A DNA stretch of 64,000 bases from Jhaorihella thermophila (lineage in GTDB: Bacteria; Pseudomonadota; Alphaproteobacteria; Rhodobacterales; Rhodobacteraceae). Each line of letters begins with the position of its first letter. The first letter of the stretch is position 1. The stretch covers positions 613,391 through 677,390 of the forward strand of contig NZ_FNVD01000001.1 of the NCBI RefSeq assembly GCF_900108275.1, written 5' to 3'. The notes below the pieces were generated by a model. That model made no database searches and was not told the origin of the DNA. It worked only from the letters and a program-made list of their open reading frames with translations. Both the position numbers and the translations under genes were made by a program. This document shows positions 8,209 through 15,996 of this stretch, piece after piece.

Positions 8209-8810
8209 GCCGCCACCCTATGTTCGAACTCCGCATCGGTCATGTGGTAGCGCGGCGACAGGAACGCCTCGGCGCGCCGGATCCACCCGCCCTTGCCCCC
8301 GGCGCGGGTGCGGGCAAACTTGCGACTGGCCGGGCGGCGGTCCGCCAGACGGAAATAGTAGTTGCGCCGGGCGATCGAATAGGCGTCGCGCAGCGCGACC
8401 GGATCGGTCCGGGCCGCGTCATGGGCCGCGCGCGCGGTCTGCGGCCCGATCAGACCGTCCACGGCCACGTCATAGCCCATCCGGCACAGAAGGCGTTGCA
8501 GGATCTTCACCGCCTGCGCCCCGGCATTCACATACATGTCGAAAACCGGCGCGTGCAGCACATCGGGCAGCATGCCCAGCCGCGGTCGGTCATAGTAATG
8601 TCGGACGAAGATGTCGATCGCCTGATCCCGGCTCAGGCGGTGCAGATCCGTCTCGTCCACTTGGCCGTCGCCGTCGAGATCCAGCCCCAACCGCTGCATC
8701 GTACCCAGCGTGACACCGTGTTTGGTCGCCCCGCCCGGATCGTCCGGATCGTTCACGAAACCGCCTTCGCGCGCCACGATCCCGGCGGCAATCTCTCGCA
8801 CCGTCTGCAT
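8199..8810 (-). CDS. GTA-type endolysin, glycoside hydrolase family 108
   Basis: Peptidoglycan hydrolase of 203 aa. The N-terminal GH108 domain has the catalytic region AREGGFVNDPDDPGGATKHG with the likely acid Glu15. A peptidoglycan-binding segment follows (GPQTARAAHDAAR, then YYFRLADRRP). Between the two, residues 43-55 read DLDGDGQVDETDL, a textbook EF-hand calcium loop. There is no signal peptide, consistent with export through the holin encoded by the overlapping gene. The ATG at 8810 is preceded by AGGGGA at 8 nt. The pair matches the lysis module of gene transfer agents. Confidence 0.88.
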   Translation of the reverse strand: MQTVREIAAGIVAREGGFVNDPDDPGGATKHGVTLGTMQRLGLDLDGDGQVDETDLHRLSRDQAIDIFVRHYYDRPRLGMLPDVLHAPVFDMYVNAGAQAVKILQRLLCRMGYDVAVDGLIGPQTARAAHDAARTDPVALRDAYSIARRNYYFRLADRRPASRKFARTRAGGKGGWIRRAEAFLSPRYHMTDAEFEHRVAAWG

Positions 8811-8878
8811 TTCGCATGTCCCCTGCCTGGTCCATGCGAAACGCTGCCGCCGATCAGTTTACGAACCGCAACCCCTGC

Positions 8879-8901
8879 GCGCGCCGTAAGCGGCGGCGCG
8901 C
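8879..8901 (-). terminator. GC hairpin between ccmE and the endolysin gene
   Basis: Arms GCGCGCCG (8879-8886) and CGGCGCGC (8894-8901) pair perfectly with a 7-nt loop, 17 bp after the ccmE stop codon on the minus strand. No T run follows, so this is a weak terminator candidate; it could also be an operator for the lysis pair. Confidence 0.4.
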
Positions 8902-8917
8902 AACGCCGGCCACGAAT

Positions 8918-9364
8918 TCAGCTCTGGTTGGGATCCTCGTAGACGCCCTGTTCCTTGAGCGCGTCGATCACTTCCTTGGGCATGTAGTTTTCATCGTGTT
9001 TTGCAAGAATTTCCGTGGCTTGAAACACGCCGTTCACGTATTTTCCCGTGGCGACCATGCCCTGATTTTCGCCGAAGAGATCCGGCAGAACGCCGGTAAA
9101 CCGGACCGGAACGCTTGCCCCGCCGTCGGTCACGAGGAATTCGATCGTTCCCTGACCATCCTTCTTCAGCGACCCTTCCTCGACCAGACCGCCGATGCGG
9201 AACACCTCGGACGGCGACGGCGGCTCCGCCATCACCTGGCTGGGCGAGCGGAAGAAATTGATCCCGTCGCGCATGGCATAGCCGATCAGCCCCGTCGCCA
9301 GCGCAAGCGCCACGAAGGCGACCAGGATGATCTGGATGCGGCGTCTTTTCTTCAGCGACTTCAT
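8918..9364 (-). CDS. ccmE: Cytochrome c maturation haem chaperone CcmE
   Basis: Periplasmic haem chaperone of system I cytochrome c biogenesis, 148 aa. A basic N-terminus (KKRRR) and one membrane anchor (10-30) precede an OB-fold domain. The haem-binding His123 and following Tyr127 are in the conserved LAKHDENYMP. It is the last gene of the argC-ccmE direction and lies 24 bp after the argC stop. The other ccm genes are not in the window. Confidence 0.95.
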   Translation of the reverse strand: MKSLKKRRRIQIILVAFVALALATGLIGYAMRDGINFFRSPSQVMAEPPSPSEVFRIGGLVEEGSLKKDGQGTIEFLVTDGGASVPVRFTGVLPDLFGENQGMVATGKYVNGVFQATEILAKHDENYMPKEVIDALKEQGVYEDPNQS

Positions 9365-9388
9365 GTCTTCCTCCGTCTCACGGGCGGG

Positions 9389-10417
9389 TCACGGGAACAG
9401 CGGCGGCATCATCAGGCCCCCCGTCTCTTCCTCACCTAGCATCAGGTTGGCGTTCTGCAAGGCCTGCCCGCTGGAGCCCTTGGTCAGGTTATCCAGCGCG
9501 GCAAAGACGATCGCGCGGCCTTCGATCCGGTCCGCCGTCACGCCGACATGGCAGAAATTCGAACCCCGCACGTGATGCGTGCTGGGAGCCTCGCCAAAGG
9601 GCAGCGTGAGGATGAAGGGCTCGTCCGCATAGGCCGCCGCCAGCGTGTCATGGATGGTCCGGGCATCGCCCTTGACATAGACCGTCGCGAGAATACCGCG
9701 GTTTGCCGGGATCAGATGCGGCGTAAACTGAACCCGAACGGGACGGCCGGCAAGCGCGCTGAATTCCTGATCGAACTCGCCCAGATGCCGGTGCGTGCCG
9801 CCGATGGCATAAGGGTTGTAGCCCTCGCTCAGCTCGGCATGCAGCAGGTTTTCCTTGAGCGACCGCCCCGCCCCGCTGACCGCGCATTTCAGGTCCAGGA
9901 TGATGTCGTCCAGGTCGATCACTCCGGTCGAGATCAGCGGGCGCAGCGCATATTGCCCGGTCGCTGCATTGCATCCCGTCCCGGCCACCAGCCGCGCGGC
10001 GCGGATCTGGTCGCGGTAGAACTCGGTCAGGCCATAAACGGCCTCTTTCTGCAACTCCACGGCGGCATGGGGATTGCCATACCATTTCTCGTAGTCCGCC
10101 GGATCGCGCAGCCGGAAATCGGCGCTCAGATCAACGATTTTCAGATCGCGTGGAAGGTCGCGGATCACCTCCTGGCTGGTTTTGTGCGGCAGCGCGCAGA
10201 AACACAGATCGATGCCGGAAAAGTCGATCTCGTCGATGCGGCACAGGGCGGGCAGGTCAAGGTGGCGCAGATGCGGAAACACCTCGGTCATGCGCATGCC
10301 GGCCTTGCGCTCGCCCGACAGCGCGACGATCTCCATGTTGGGGTGCAGCGCGATCAGCCGCACCAGTTCCGCGCCGGTATAGCCGCTGGCGCCGAGAATT
10401 GCGATCTTGTGGGTCAT
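9389..10417 (-). CDS. argC: N-acetyl-gamma-glutamyl-phosphate reductase
   Basis: Third step of arginine synthesis: NADPH reduction of N-acetylglutamyl phosphate. It has 342 aa, the standard type 1 length. The Rossmann start is [18 protein letters not shown] and the catalytic Cys149 lies in [14 protein letters not shown]. The start is the ATG at 10417 with AGAGG upstream; an upstream in-frame ATG at 10456 would add 13 unrelated residues. It lies 51 bp downstream of murI, in a murI-argC-ccmE series. Confidence 0.95.
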   Translation of the reverse strand: MTHKIAILGASGYTGAELVRLIALHPNMEIVALSGERKAGMRMTEVFPHLRHLDLPALCRIDEIDFSGIDLCFCALPHKTSQEVIRDLPRDLKIVDLSADFRLRDPADYEKWYGNPHAAVELQKEAVYGLTEFYRDQIRAARLVAGTGCNAATGQYALRPLISTGVIDLDDIILDLKCAVSGAGRSLKENLLHAELSEGYNPYAIGGTHRHLGEFDQEFSALAGRPVRVQFTPHLIPANRGILATVYVKGDARTIHDTLAAAYADEPFILTLPFGEAPSTHHVRGSNFCHVGVTADRIEGRAIVFAALDNLTKGSSGQALQNANLMLGEEETGGLMMPPLFP

Positions 10418-10468
10418 ATTGACCTCTTGTTTCAATGACTTGCAGGGTGTCTTCAAAGCTTCTGATGC

Positions 10469-11278
10469 TCAGGCCTTTTCGAACGTGATCTGTCGTCGCA
10501 GGAACTGCGTGGCGCGGTCGCTGACCCGCGCGGGATCGCCGGTGGTCAGGAAACCCGGCTCTCCGCTGCCCAGCATGTCGGGATGGCGCTGCAGATAGTC
10601 AGCCAGGCTCTCGGCCACGATCCGGCCCTGGCTGAACACCTTCACCTCCGGCCCCAGCGCGTCCTGAAAGGTCTTTTCCATCAGCGGATAATGAGTGCAG
10701 CCCAGAATGGCGGCTTCGGGGTCTGGCATCTTGCGCTTGAGCGCCTCCACATGGCTGCGCACCAGCGCCTCGGCCAGGATCATGTCGCCCTCTTCGATCG
10801 CGTCCACCACGCCGCCGCAGGCCTGCGCTTCGACATCCACGCCGATCGCGCGGAACGCCAGTTCCCGCTGAAAGGCCCGGCTGGCCACGGTCGCGGGCGT
10901 GGCAAACAGAGCCACATGCTTGACCGCCACCTCGCGCGGGGGACTGTTGTCGCCCCATTGCCGTTCGGTGAGCGCCTCGATCAGCGGCACGAACACGCCC
11001 AGCACCCGCTTGCCGGGCGGCAGTCCGCCCTCCTGGATCCGGCGCAGCGCGGCGGCCGAGGCGGTGTTGCAGGCCAGAATCACCAGATCGCAGCCGCGGT
11101 CCCAGAGCTTTTCGATCGCGGCGGTGGTCAGGTTGAACACGTCATCGGCGTCGCGCACCCCATAGGGCGCGTGGGCGCTGTCGCCGAAATACAGAAAGTC
11201 CACCTGCGGAAGTCGTTCCTGCGCGGCTTGCAGGACGGTCAGGCCGCCAAGACCGGAATCGAATATGCCAACTGCCAT
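10469..11278 (-). CDS. murI: Glutamate racemase
   Basis: Makes D-glutamate for peptidoglycan. It has 269 aa from the ATG at 11278, where the conserved start [15 protein letters not shown] begins; the open frame extends 36 codons further upstream without similarity. The two catalytic cysteines are present: Cys70 in ILACNTASA and Cys194 in LGCTHYPLM. It is divergent from the adenine methylase gene across a 188-bp spacer. Confidence 0.95.
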   Translation of the reverse strand: MAVGIFDSGLGGLTVLQAAQERLPQVDFLYFGDSAHAPYGVRDADDVFNLTTAAIEKLWDRGCDLVILACNTASAAALRRIQEGGLPPGKRVLGVFVPLIEALTERQWGDNSPPREVAVKHVALFATPATVASRAFQRELAFRAIGVDVEAQACGGVVDAIEEGDMILAEALVRSHVEALKRKMPDPEAAILGCTHYPLMEKTFQDALGPEVKVFSQGRIVAESLADYLQRHPDMLGSGEPGFLTTGDPARVSDRATQFLRRQITFEKA

Positions 11279-11466
11279 GTCGTTCACGCGCTCATGTGCC
11301 GCAGGCGCCAGACCGGCGCCGGTTCGAAAACCTCTTACGAGTCTTTCCGGCGATAGTCCATCGCCGCGCCCGACCCGCTCCGACATGCCGCACCCGGCGC
11401 ATCGAGGCTTGGCACTCCTGCCGGGTTCGGGGCATACCGTTCCGAGGGCAAAAAGCGGGGCAGAAC

Positions 11467-12369
11467 ATGAAGGACCGGGCGGATCGGATGTCAGACGAAG
11501 GCGGCGTTGCGCTGCATCCGCCGGTCGAACCCTTCAAGACGCAGCTTCTGAAATGGGTTGGAAGCAAGCAGAAGATCGCGCACGAAATCATCCCCTATTT
11601 CCCCGCGAAGTTCGGCACCTATCGCGAACCCTTCGTCGGCGCGGGCGGGGTGATGGCCGCGCTGGCGCCCCCGCGCGCGTTGGGCTCGGACGTGTTCGCG
11701 CCGCTGGTGGAAATCTGGCAGACGCTGGTTGCCGATCCCGACCGGCTCAAGCAATGGTACGAAGAGCGCTGGGCCCTCTATCACGCCGGCGACCGGGTGT
11801 CGCAATACGAACGGATCAAGGCCGCCTACAACGCCGCGCCGAACGGGGCGGACTTCCTGTTTCTGTGCCGGGCCTGCTATGGCGGGGTGGTGCGGTTCCG
11901 CAAGCGCGACGGCTACATGTCCACCCCCTGCGGCGCGCACCCGCCGATCAAGCCGGAGTCCTTTGCCAAGCGGGTCGATCTATGGCACGCGCGGCTGAAG
12001 GGCGCGCGCTTTCACCGGATGGACTATCGCGAGGCGATGGCGCTGGCTGAACCCGGCGACCTGGTTTATTGCGACCCGCCTTATTCGCATTCACAGGCGA
12101 TTCTGTATGGCGCGCAGGATTTCCGGCTGGACGAGTTGTTCGAGACCATCGCCGCCTGCAAGGCGCGCGGGGTCTTCGTCGCGCTGAGCATCGACGGCAG
12201 CAAAAAGTCGGGCAATGTCTGGTGCGATCTGGATCTGCCCGACGGCCTGTTCGAACGGGAGATCCTGATCAGCCTGGGCCGCTCGATGCTGCGTCGGTTC
12301 CAGATGGGGGGGCGGAGTCTGGAGTCGGAAGTGGTCAGGGACCGTCTGCTGCTGACCTATGGCGGCTGA
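11467..12369 (+). CDS. D12-class (Dam-like) adenine-specific DNA methyltransferase, orphan
   Basis: Protein of 300 aa with the Dam-type layout: an N-terminal AdoMet-binding segment [11 protein letters not shown] (28-38) and [13 protein letters not shown] (54-66), a target-recognition middle with [14 protein letters not shown], and the catalytic DPPY at 203-206 ([11 protein letters not shown]). The start is the ATG at 11467 after GGGGC; an ATG at 11488 is also possible. No restriction endonuclease lies beside it, so it is an orphan methylase. The target sequence (GATC by family analogy) is inference. It converges on luxI. Confidence 0.88.
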   Translation: MKDRADRMSDEGGVALHPPVEPFKTQLLKWVGSKQKIAHEIIPYFPAKFGTYREPFVGAGGVMAALAPPRALGSDVFAPLVEIWQTLVADPDRLKQWYEERWALYHAGDRVSQYERIKAAYNAAPNGADFLFLCRACYGGVVRFRKRDGYMSTPCGAHPPIKPESFAKRVDLWHARLKGARFHRMDYREAMALAEPGDLVYCDPPYSHSQAILYGAQDFRLDELFETIAACKARGVFVALSIDGSKKSGNVWCDLDLPDGLFEREILISLGRSMLRRFQMGGRSLESEVVRDRLLLTYGG

Positions 12370-12380
12370 TCGGGTCGGGA

Positions 12381-12403
12381 TCGGATCGGCTGCGCCGATC
12401 CGA
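12381..12403. terminator. Perfect hairpin between the convergent methylase and luxI genes
   Basis: Arms TCGGATCGG (12381-12389) and CCGATCCGA (12395-12403) with a 5-nt loop, 11 bp after the methylase stop codon. There is no T run. It sits between convergent genes and could serve both directions. The arms contain GATC, the presumed target of the neighbouring methylase (inference). Confidence 0.5.
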
Positions 12404-12475
12404 CCGGCCGGGGGCCTTGCCCGTCGCCATCGTCGTTCGGATCAATGGCGCTCCGATGGCGTCGCCCAGAGCATT

Positions 12476-13147
12476 TCAGGCAAGATGACGGCGCAAGGCA
12501 ACCGACTCGGACCGCGACGGGTGCGCCAGTGCCGCCCGATGTTGCCGGACCGCGCTGTGGAACCAGATCCGGGAAAGGTCCGGTGAAATGCCGGCGCGGC
12601 GTGCCACGCGGTCGCGGGCCTGAGGCGAAAAGGACCACAGACCGACGCTGATGCGGTCGCGGCCTTCGCCTTCGCTGCCGAGCACCTTGGGCGAGGCACC
12701 GATTGCGCGGTAGATCCGCACCATACGGGCATCGAACACCCCGACGAAGTGGCGGATGCCAAAGCCCCGCATGATCTCGCCCCCGCCCAGCATCAGCGCC
12801 GCCGCCACGTTCGATTTCGCGTGCCGGGCGAGGCAGAAGCGGGTGCATTCCCAGATCGACGGGTCGCGAATCGGCGCACCACCGGTGAGATGGCCGAAGA
12901 CGTCATTGACCATGACCGGCCCGGCGGTAGGAAGAAACCGCATCGAGCCGCCGTGCCGTCCGTCAGGGCATTCCCAGATCACGTAGAGCGGATCGAGGTC
13001 GTCGTATTCGTCCCGTTCGTGCCCCTCCGCATTCACCGTGACATCCCAGCCCAGGCGCGTGCGAAACTGGTCGGCGCGATCGCGGAACATCGTGTCCGCA
13101 AGCAGCGGGTAATCGTCCAGTTGACTGGCATAGAGATAACGCAGCAT
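12476..13147 (-). CDS. luxI: Acyl-homoserine-lactone synthase (LuxI family)
   Basis: Makes an AHL quorum-sensing signal from SAM and acyl-ACP. It has 223 aa. The invariant family residues fall near canonical positions: Arg24, Phe28, Trp34 (LGWDV), Asp50/Asp52 in EYDDLDP, Arg70 in GGSMRFLPT, and Glu100/Arg103 in WECTRFCL. The luxR gene lies 79 bp upstream on the same strand, with inverted repeats in the gap. The acyl chain made cannot be predicted with confidence. The C-terminal 20 residues are rich in Arg/Ser/His and less conserved. Confidence 0.93.
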   Translation of the reverse strand: MLRYLYASQLDDYPLLADTMFRDRADQFRTRLGWDVTVNAEGHERDEYDDLDPLYVIWECPDGRHGGSMRFLPTAGPVMVNDVFGHLTGGAPIRDPSIWECTRFCLARHAKSNVAAALMLGGGEIMRGFGIRHFVGVFDARMVRIYRAIGASPKVLGSEGEGRDRISVGLWSFSPQARDRVARRAGISPDLSRIWFHSAVRQHRAALAHPSRSESVALRRHLA

Positions 13148-13149
13148 TG

Positions 13150-13196
13150 CCCTGTTCCCCCTTGTTCCGAGGTGGACAGGGCTAGGGCAACAAGGG
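13150..13196 (-). promoter_or_regulatory. Interleaved inverted repeats in the luxR-luxI spacer
   Basis: On the plus strand, CCCTGTT (13150-13156) and CCCTTGTTCC (13159-13168) are answered by GGACAGGG (13174-13181) and GGCAACAAGGG (13186-13196). This gives two interleaved imperfect inverted repeats ending 2 bp before the luxI start codon. The position fits a LuxR-type operator or an RNA fold that hides the luxI start; neither can be decided by eye. Confidence 0.4.
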
Positions 13197-13226
13197 TTAA
13201 CGGCGGCTCAGGGTTGCGCGCGGTGC

Positions 13227-13949
13227 TCAGACAACGATCAGCCCGCGGCTGATGGCACGGGCGATGGCGTGGGTCGTGTTCAGGGCGCCCAGCTTGAACC
13301 GGGCGCTTTCGATATAGACCCGCAATGTGTGTTCCGAGATTTCCAGTGTCTTGGCGACCTGGGCGCGGCTGTAGCCCATCGCCAGCAGGGTCATGGCGTC
13401 CACCTCGCGCGGGGACAGGGCGCGGGCTTGGTCGGACTGGCGGTCGGGCTGGAACTCCATCGCCTTGCCGTGAAAGCTGTGGGCGATGAGGATCAGGTCG
13501 CGGCCACTGGACCGGGTGAAGGCGGACCAGCTGTCATCGTCGCCATTGTGGCTGGCCGTGAACAGGGCGAACTGGCCGTTGGGCCCCCGGATCGGAATGG
13601 AGTAGCCCTGATTTCCGACGCCGTGCTCCAGCGCGTCGCGGAAAAAGGCCCTGGCGGGTTTCGACGACCAGTCGAGCCGTTTCCAGTCCACCGGGTGAAA
13701 CCTTTGGTAACAGCCGGTTATGACCGGATCTATACGCAGGTAGTTGCGGCAGAGATAGCGTTCGACCCAGGCGTCGGAATAGGTGCCACAGCCGTATTGG
13801 TCGCCCCCCGCATCCACCCAGTGATAGACCATGTGATCGACGCCGAACGCATCGCGGAGCCGCTCGATCACGCCCTGCAAATCCTCAAGCGCGGTGGCGG
13901 CATCAATATCCTCTAGCACCCGGTCCAGATTCACCGCCCGTTTCAACAC
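13227..13949 (-). CDS. luxR: LuxR-family quorum-sensing transcriptional regulator
   Basis: AHL-responsive regulator of 240 aa. The autoinducer-binding domain keeps the signal contacts of TraR shifted by four: Trp61, Tyr65, Asp74 and Trp89. The C-terminal HTH (about 178-240) reads LSPREVDAMTLLAMGYSRAQ and ends in the LuxR pattern. I chose the GTG at 13949, which has AGGAG 10 nt upstream and gives the usual length; an ATG at 14054 would add 35 Arg-rich residues without similarity. The 5' end overlaps the small leader gene by 47 bp in another frame. It probably controls luxI directly downstream. Confidence 0.9.
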   Translation of the reverse strand: MLKRAVNLDRVLEDIDAATALEDLQGVIERLRDAFGVDHMVYHWVDAGGDQYGCGTYSDAWVERYLCRNYLRIDPVITGCYQRFHPVDWKRLDWSSKPARAFFRDALEHGVGNQGYSIPIRGPNGQFALFTASHNGDDDSWSAFTRSSGRDLILIAHSFHGKAMEFQPDRQSDQARALSPREVDAMTLLAMGYSRAQVAKTLEISEHTLRVYIESARFKLGALNTTHAIARAISRGLIVV

Positions 13950-14100
13950 GTCCGCCCGTCTCCTCAAGGTGCCGCGATGCGATCTCCGCCGCCGCGACCA
14001 GCGTGGTGTCGCCCAACTGCTCGGCCAGAGCCGGAAGCCCGTTGGCCGAGGCAAAATTCTTCAGATCCGCCAGAACGTCCAGTATCCAGTCATTCCGCAT
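13903..14100 (-). CDS. Small conserved-looking protein overlapping the luxR start
   Basis: 65-codon frame with ATG at 14100 and a GGAGGG ribosome site 11 nt upstream. It encodes an amphipathic helical N-terminal part (MRNDWILDVLADLKNFASAN, then GLPALAEQLGDTTLVAAAEIA) and a Gly/Glu-rich tail where it overlaps luxR. The first 45 residues look like a real protein: acidic, helix-forming, with good codon use. I recall similar short proteins before luxR in other roseobacters but cannot name a family. Overlap with luxR suggests translational coupling. No function assigned. Confidence 0.65.
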   Translation of the reverse strand: MRNDWILDVLADLKNFASANGLPALAEQLGDTTLVAAAEIASRHLEETGGRVETGGESGPGARGY

Positions 14101-14117
14101 TGCCAGATTCGCCCTCC

Positions 14118-14138
14118 AACGGTTAACGAACGGTTAAC
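14118..14138 (-). promoter_or_regulatory. Tandem AACGGTTAAC repeat upstream of the luxR unit
   Basis: AACGGTTAAC occurs at 14118-14127 and again at 14129-14138, an 11-bp period (one helical turn), each centred on the palindrome GTTAAC. The repeat lies 17-38 bp before the start of the small leader gene, where an operator or promoter would be. A further GTTAAC occurs at 13195-13200 in the luxR-luxI spacer. Confidence 0.45.
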
Positions 14139-14252
14139 ACAACCTTAGCATGTGCTTTTTTCGGGGGGTATTCGCCGATTTCTACTCCCCAATTCCGGCG
14201 AGGTGCCCCCTGGCAAATCATTGAGATCACATGTCCCGACCGCACGGCACGC

Positions 14253-14290
14253 AAAAGGACCCGCGCCACCGGCCGGTGAGTCGCGGGTCC
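14253..14290 (-). terminator. Rho-independent terminator downstream of ccr
   Basis: On the minus strand, arms GGACCCGCG and CGCGGGTCC (plus-strand 14282-14290 and 14257-14265) form a 9-bp stem. They enclose an inner CACCGG/CCGGTG pairing and are followed by TTTT (14253-14256). It begins 24 bp after the ccr stop codon. Confidence 0.8.
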
Positions 14291-14313
14291 CGTCGCAGTC
14301 GCGTCAAAGGCGA

Positions 14314-15606
14314 TCAGCCCTTGGGGCCGGCCTCCAGCACGTCCTCGAAAGTGCGCAACCCGGTGCGCGGCGCCTGAACCAGCACCGACATGTTGCCCGG
14401 CTTGTGCTCGTTGCGCAGCATCTTCATGTGCGCCTGGGGCAGATCCTCCCAGCTGAACACTTCGGACATGCAGGGATCCAGCCGCCGTTCGATCATCAGG
14501 CGGTTGGCGGCGGCGGCCTGCTTGAGATGGGCGAAGTGGCTGCCCTGAATCCGCTTCTGGTGCATCCAGACGTAACGGGCATCCATGGTCAGGTTGTAGC
14601 CGGTGGTACCGGCGCAGATCACCACCATGCCGCCCTTCTTGACCACGAAGGTCGAGACCGGGAAGGTCGACTCTCCGGGATGTTCGAACACGATGTCGGG
14701 GTTCACCCCCTTGCCGGTGATGTTCCAGATCGCCTTGCCGAACTTGCGCACCTCGGCGAACCAGGCCTTCCATTCGTCGGAATTCACCTTGGGCAGCTGA
14801 CCCCAGCAGTTGAAGTCCTTGCGGTTGATGACGCCTTTGGCGCCCAGGTTCATGACGAACTCGCGCTTGTCTTCGTCCGAGATCACGCCAATGGCGTTGG
14901 CGCCGGCGGTGTTGACCAGCTGGATCGCATAGGACCCCAGCCCCCCTGAGGCGCCCCAGACCAGCACGTTCATGCCGGGCTTGAGCTCATGCGGGTGATG
15001 CCCGAACAGCATCCGATAGGCGGTGGCCAGGGTCAGCGTGTAGCAGGCCGATTCCTCCCAGGTCAGATGCTTCGGGCGCGGCATCAACTGCTGCGCCTGC
15101 ACGTTGGTGAACTGCGCGAACGACCCGTCCGGCGTCTCGTAGCCCCAGATGCGCTGGCTGGGCGAATACATCGGGTCGCCGCCATTGCATTCCTCGTCGT
15201 CGCCGTCGTCCTGGTTGCAGTGGATGACGACCTCGTCGCCCACCTTCCAGTTCTTTACCTTGTCGCCCACGGCCCAGACAATGCCCGAGGCGTCCGAACC
15301 GGCGATGTGATACGGCGCCTTGTGGCCGTCGAACGGGCTGATCGGCGTGCCAAGCGCAGCCCACACGCCGTTGTAGTTGACGCCCGCCGCCATCACCAGA
15401 ACCAGAACCTCGTGGCTGTCGAGCGCGGGCACGTCCACGACTTCGAGCTGCATCGCCTTGTCGGGTTCGCCGTGACGCTCCTTGCGGATCGCCCAAGCGT
15501 ACATTTTCTTCGGGACGTAACCCAGCGGGGGGATTTCCCCCATCTCGTAAAGATCCTTCTCCGGCGCCTCGTAGGGTGCAATGCCGCCGTCGGTGTCCAG
15601 TGCCAT
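14314..15606 (-). CDS. ccrA: Crotonyl-CoA carboxylase/reductase
   Basis: Key enzyme of the ethylmalonyl-CoA pathway: reductive carboxylation of crotonyl-CoA to ethylmalonyl-CoA with NADPH and CO2. It has 430 aa, the family length. Medium-chain dehydrogenase layout: GroES-like N-terminal half, then a Rossmann domain beginning VLVWGASGGLGSYAIQLV. Family marks are MYAWAIRKERHGEP, HIAGSDASGIVWAVG, the acidic QDDGDDEECNGGDP loop and GFxxPG-type FEHPGESTFPVS. The ATG at 15606 follows AAGGAGG. It diverges from ecm, the later mutase step, and both are needed for acetate-unit assimilation. Confidence 0.96.
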   Translation of the reverse strand: MALDTDGGIAPYEAPEKDLYEMGEIPPLGYVPKKMYAWAIRKERHGEPDKAMQLEVVDVPALDSHEVLVLVMAAGVNYNGVWAALGTPISPFDGHKAPYHIAGSDASGIVWAVGDKVKNWKVGDEVVIHCNQDDGDDEECNGGDPMYSPSQRIWGYETPDGSFAQFTNVQAQQLMPRPKHLTWEESACYTLTLATAYRMLFGHHPHELKPGMNVLVWGASGGLGSYAIQLVNTAGANAIGVISDEDKREFVMNLGAKGVINRKDFNCWGQLPKVNSDEWKAWFAEVRKFGKAIWNITGKGVNPDIVFEHPGESTFPVSTFVVKKGGMVVICAGTTGYNLTMDARYVWMHQKRIQGSHFAHLKQAAAANRLMIERRLDPCMSEVFSWEDLPQAHMKMLRNEHKPGNMSVLVQAPRTGLRTFEDVLEAGPKG

Positions 15607-15996
15607 CTCGGCCTCCTTGGTCATGGGTCTTGCCGCGACGCAGAATCGCGGTCCTGCCAGAGGGAATATGAATCTCCGCGCAACAATGCAACATCCAATC
15701 GTCACATTTTGAAATTTTATAACCCAGCAATCGCAGAAACCTCTTTGCGCGCGCAGAAGAAACTTGGCACCGCAGTCGTCCGCTTCGCCACCGAAACAGG
15801 TCGAACGGCCCTGCATTGCGGAACTTTTGGACGCCCGCGCGCCGATCCCGTGCCGTTACGTCAGACCGCAGGCCGCGCCGGATTGAACCGATCGTGGACG
15901 CGGCGGCTCTTGCCGCGTCGCAGAAAACGTGATTATTACCTTGTTGCGCCCACGGGGCCGCTGACGCAACTAAATTACCTTCAGGAGTCCGCGCCG
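15607..15996. promoter_or_regulatory. 390-bp divergent control region between ccr and ecm
   Basis: No gene seen; base composition is lower in GC around 15660-15740. For ccr (minus) a possible promoter is TTGCAT (15686-15691) and TATTCC (15663-15668) with 17 bp between. A direct repeat CAACA lies at 15681-15693 (CAACAATGCAACA). On the ecm side there is a perfect hairpin, GACGCGGC (15897-15904) with GCCGCGTC (15912-15919), and a GTTGCG/CGCAAC inverted repeat (15943-15970). Such sites could couple both genes to one acyl-CoA-sensing regulator, which is inference. Confidence 0.5.

Noticed and set aside
12470..12500. CATTTCAGGCAAGATGACGG at the luxI 3' end as a seventh copy of the dispersed element
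   Set aside because: Matches only the tail of copy B loosely, has no TATTT or hairpin lead and lies within and just after coding sequence.
14989..15996. Apparent 336-codon N-terminal extension of ecm
   Set aside because: It is antisense to ccr and the divergent promoter region; family similarity and a ribosome site begin at 15997.
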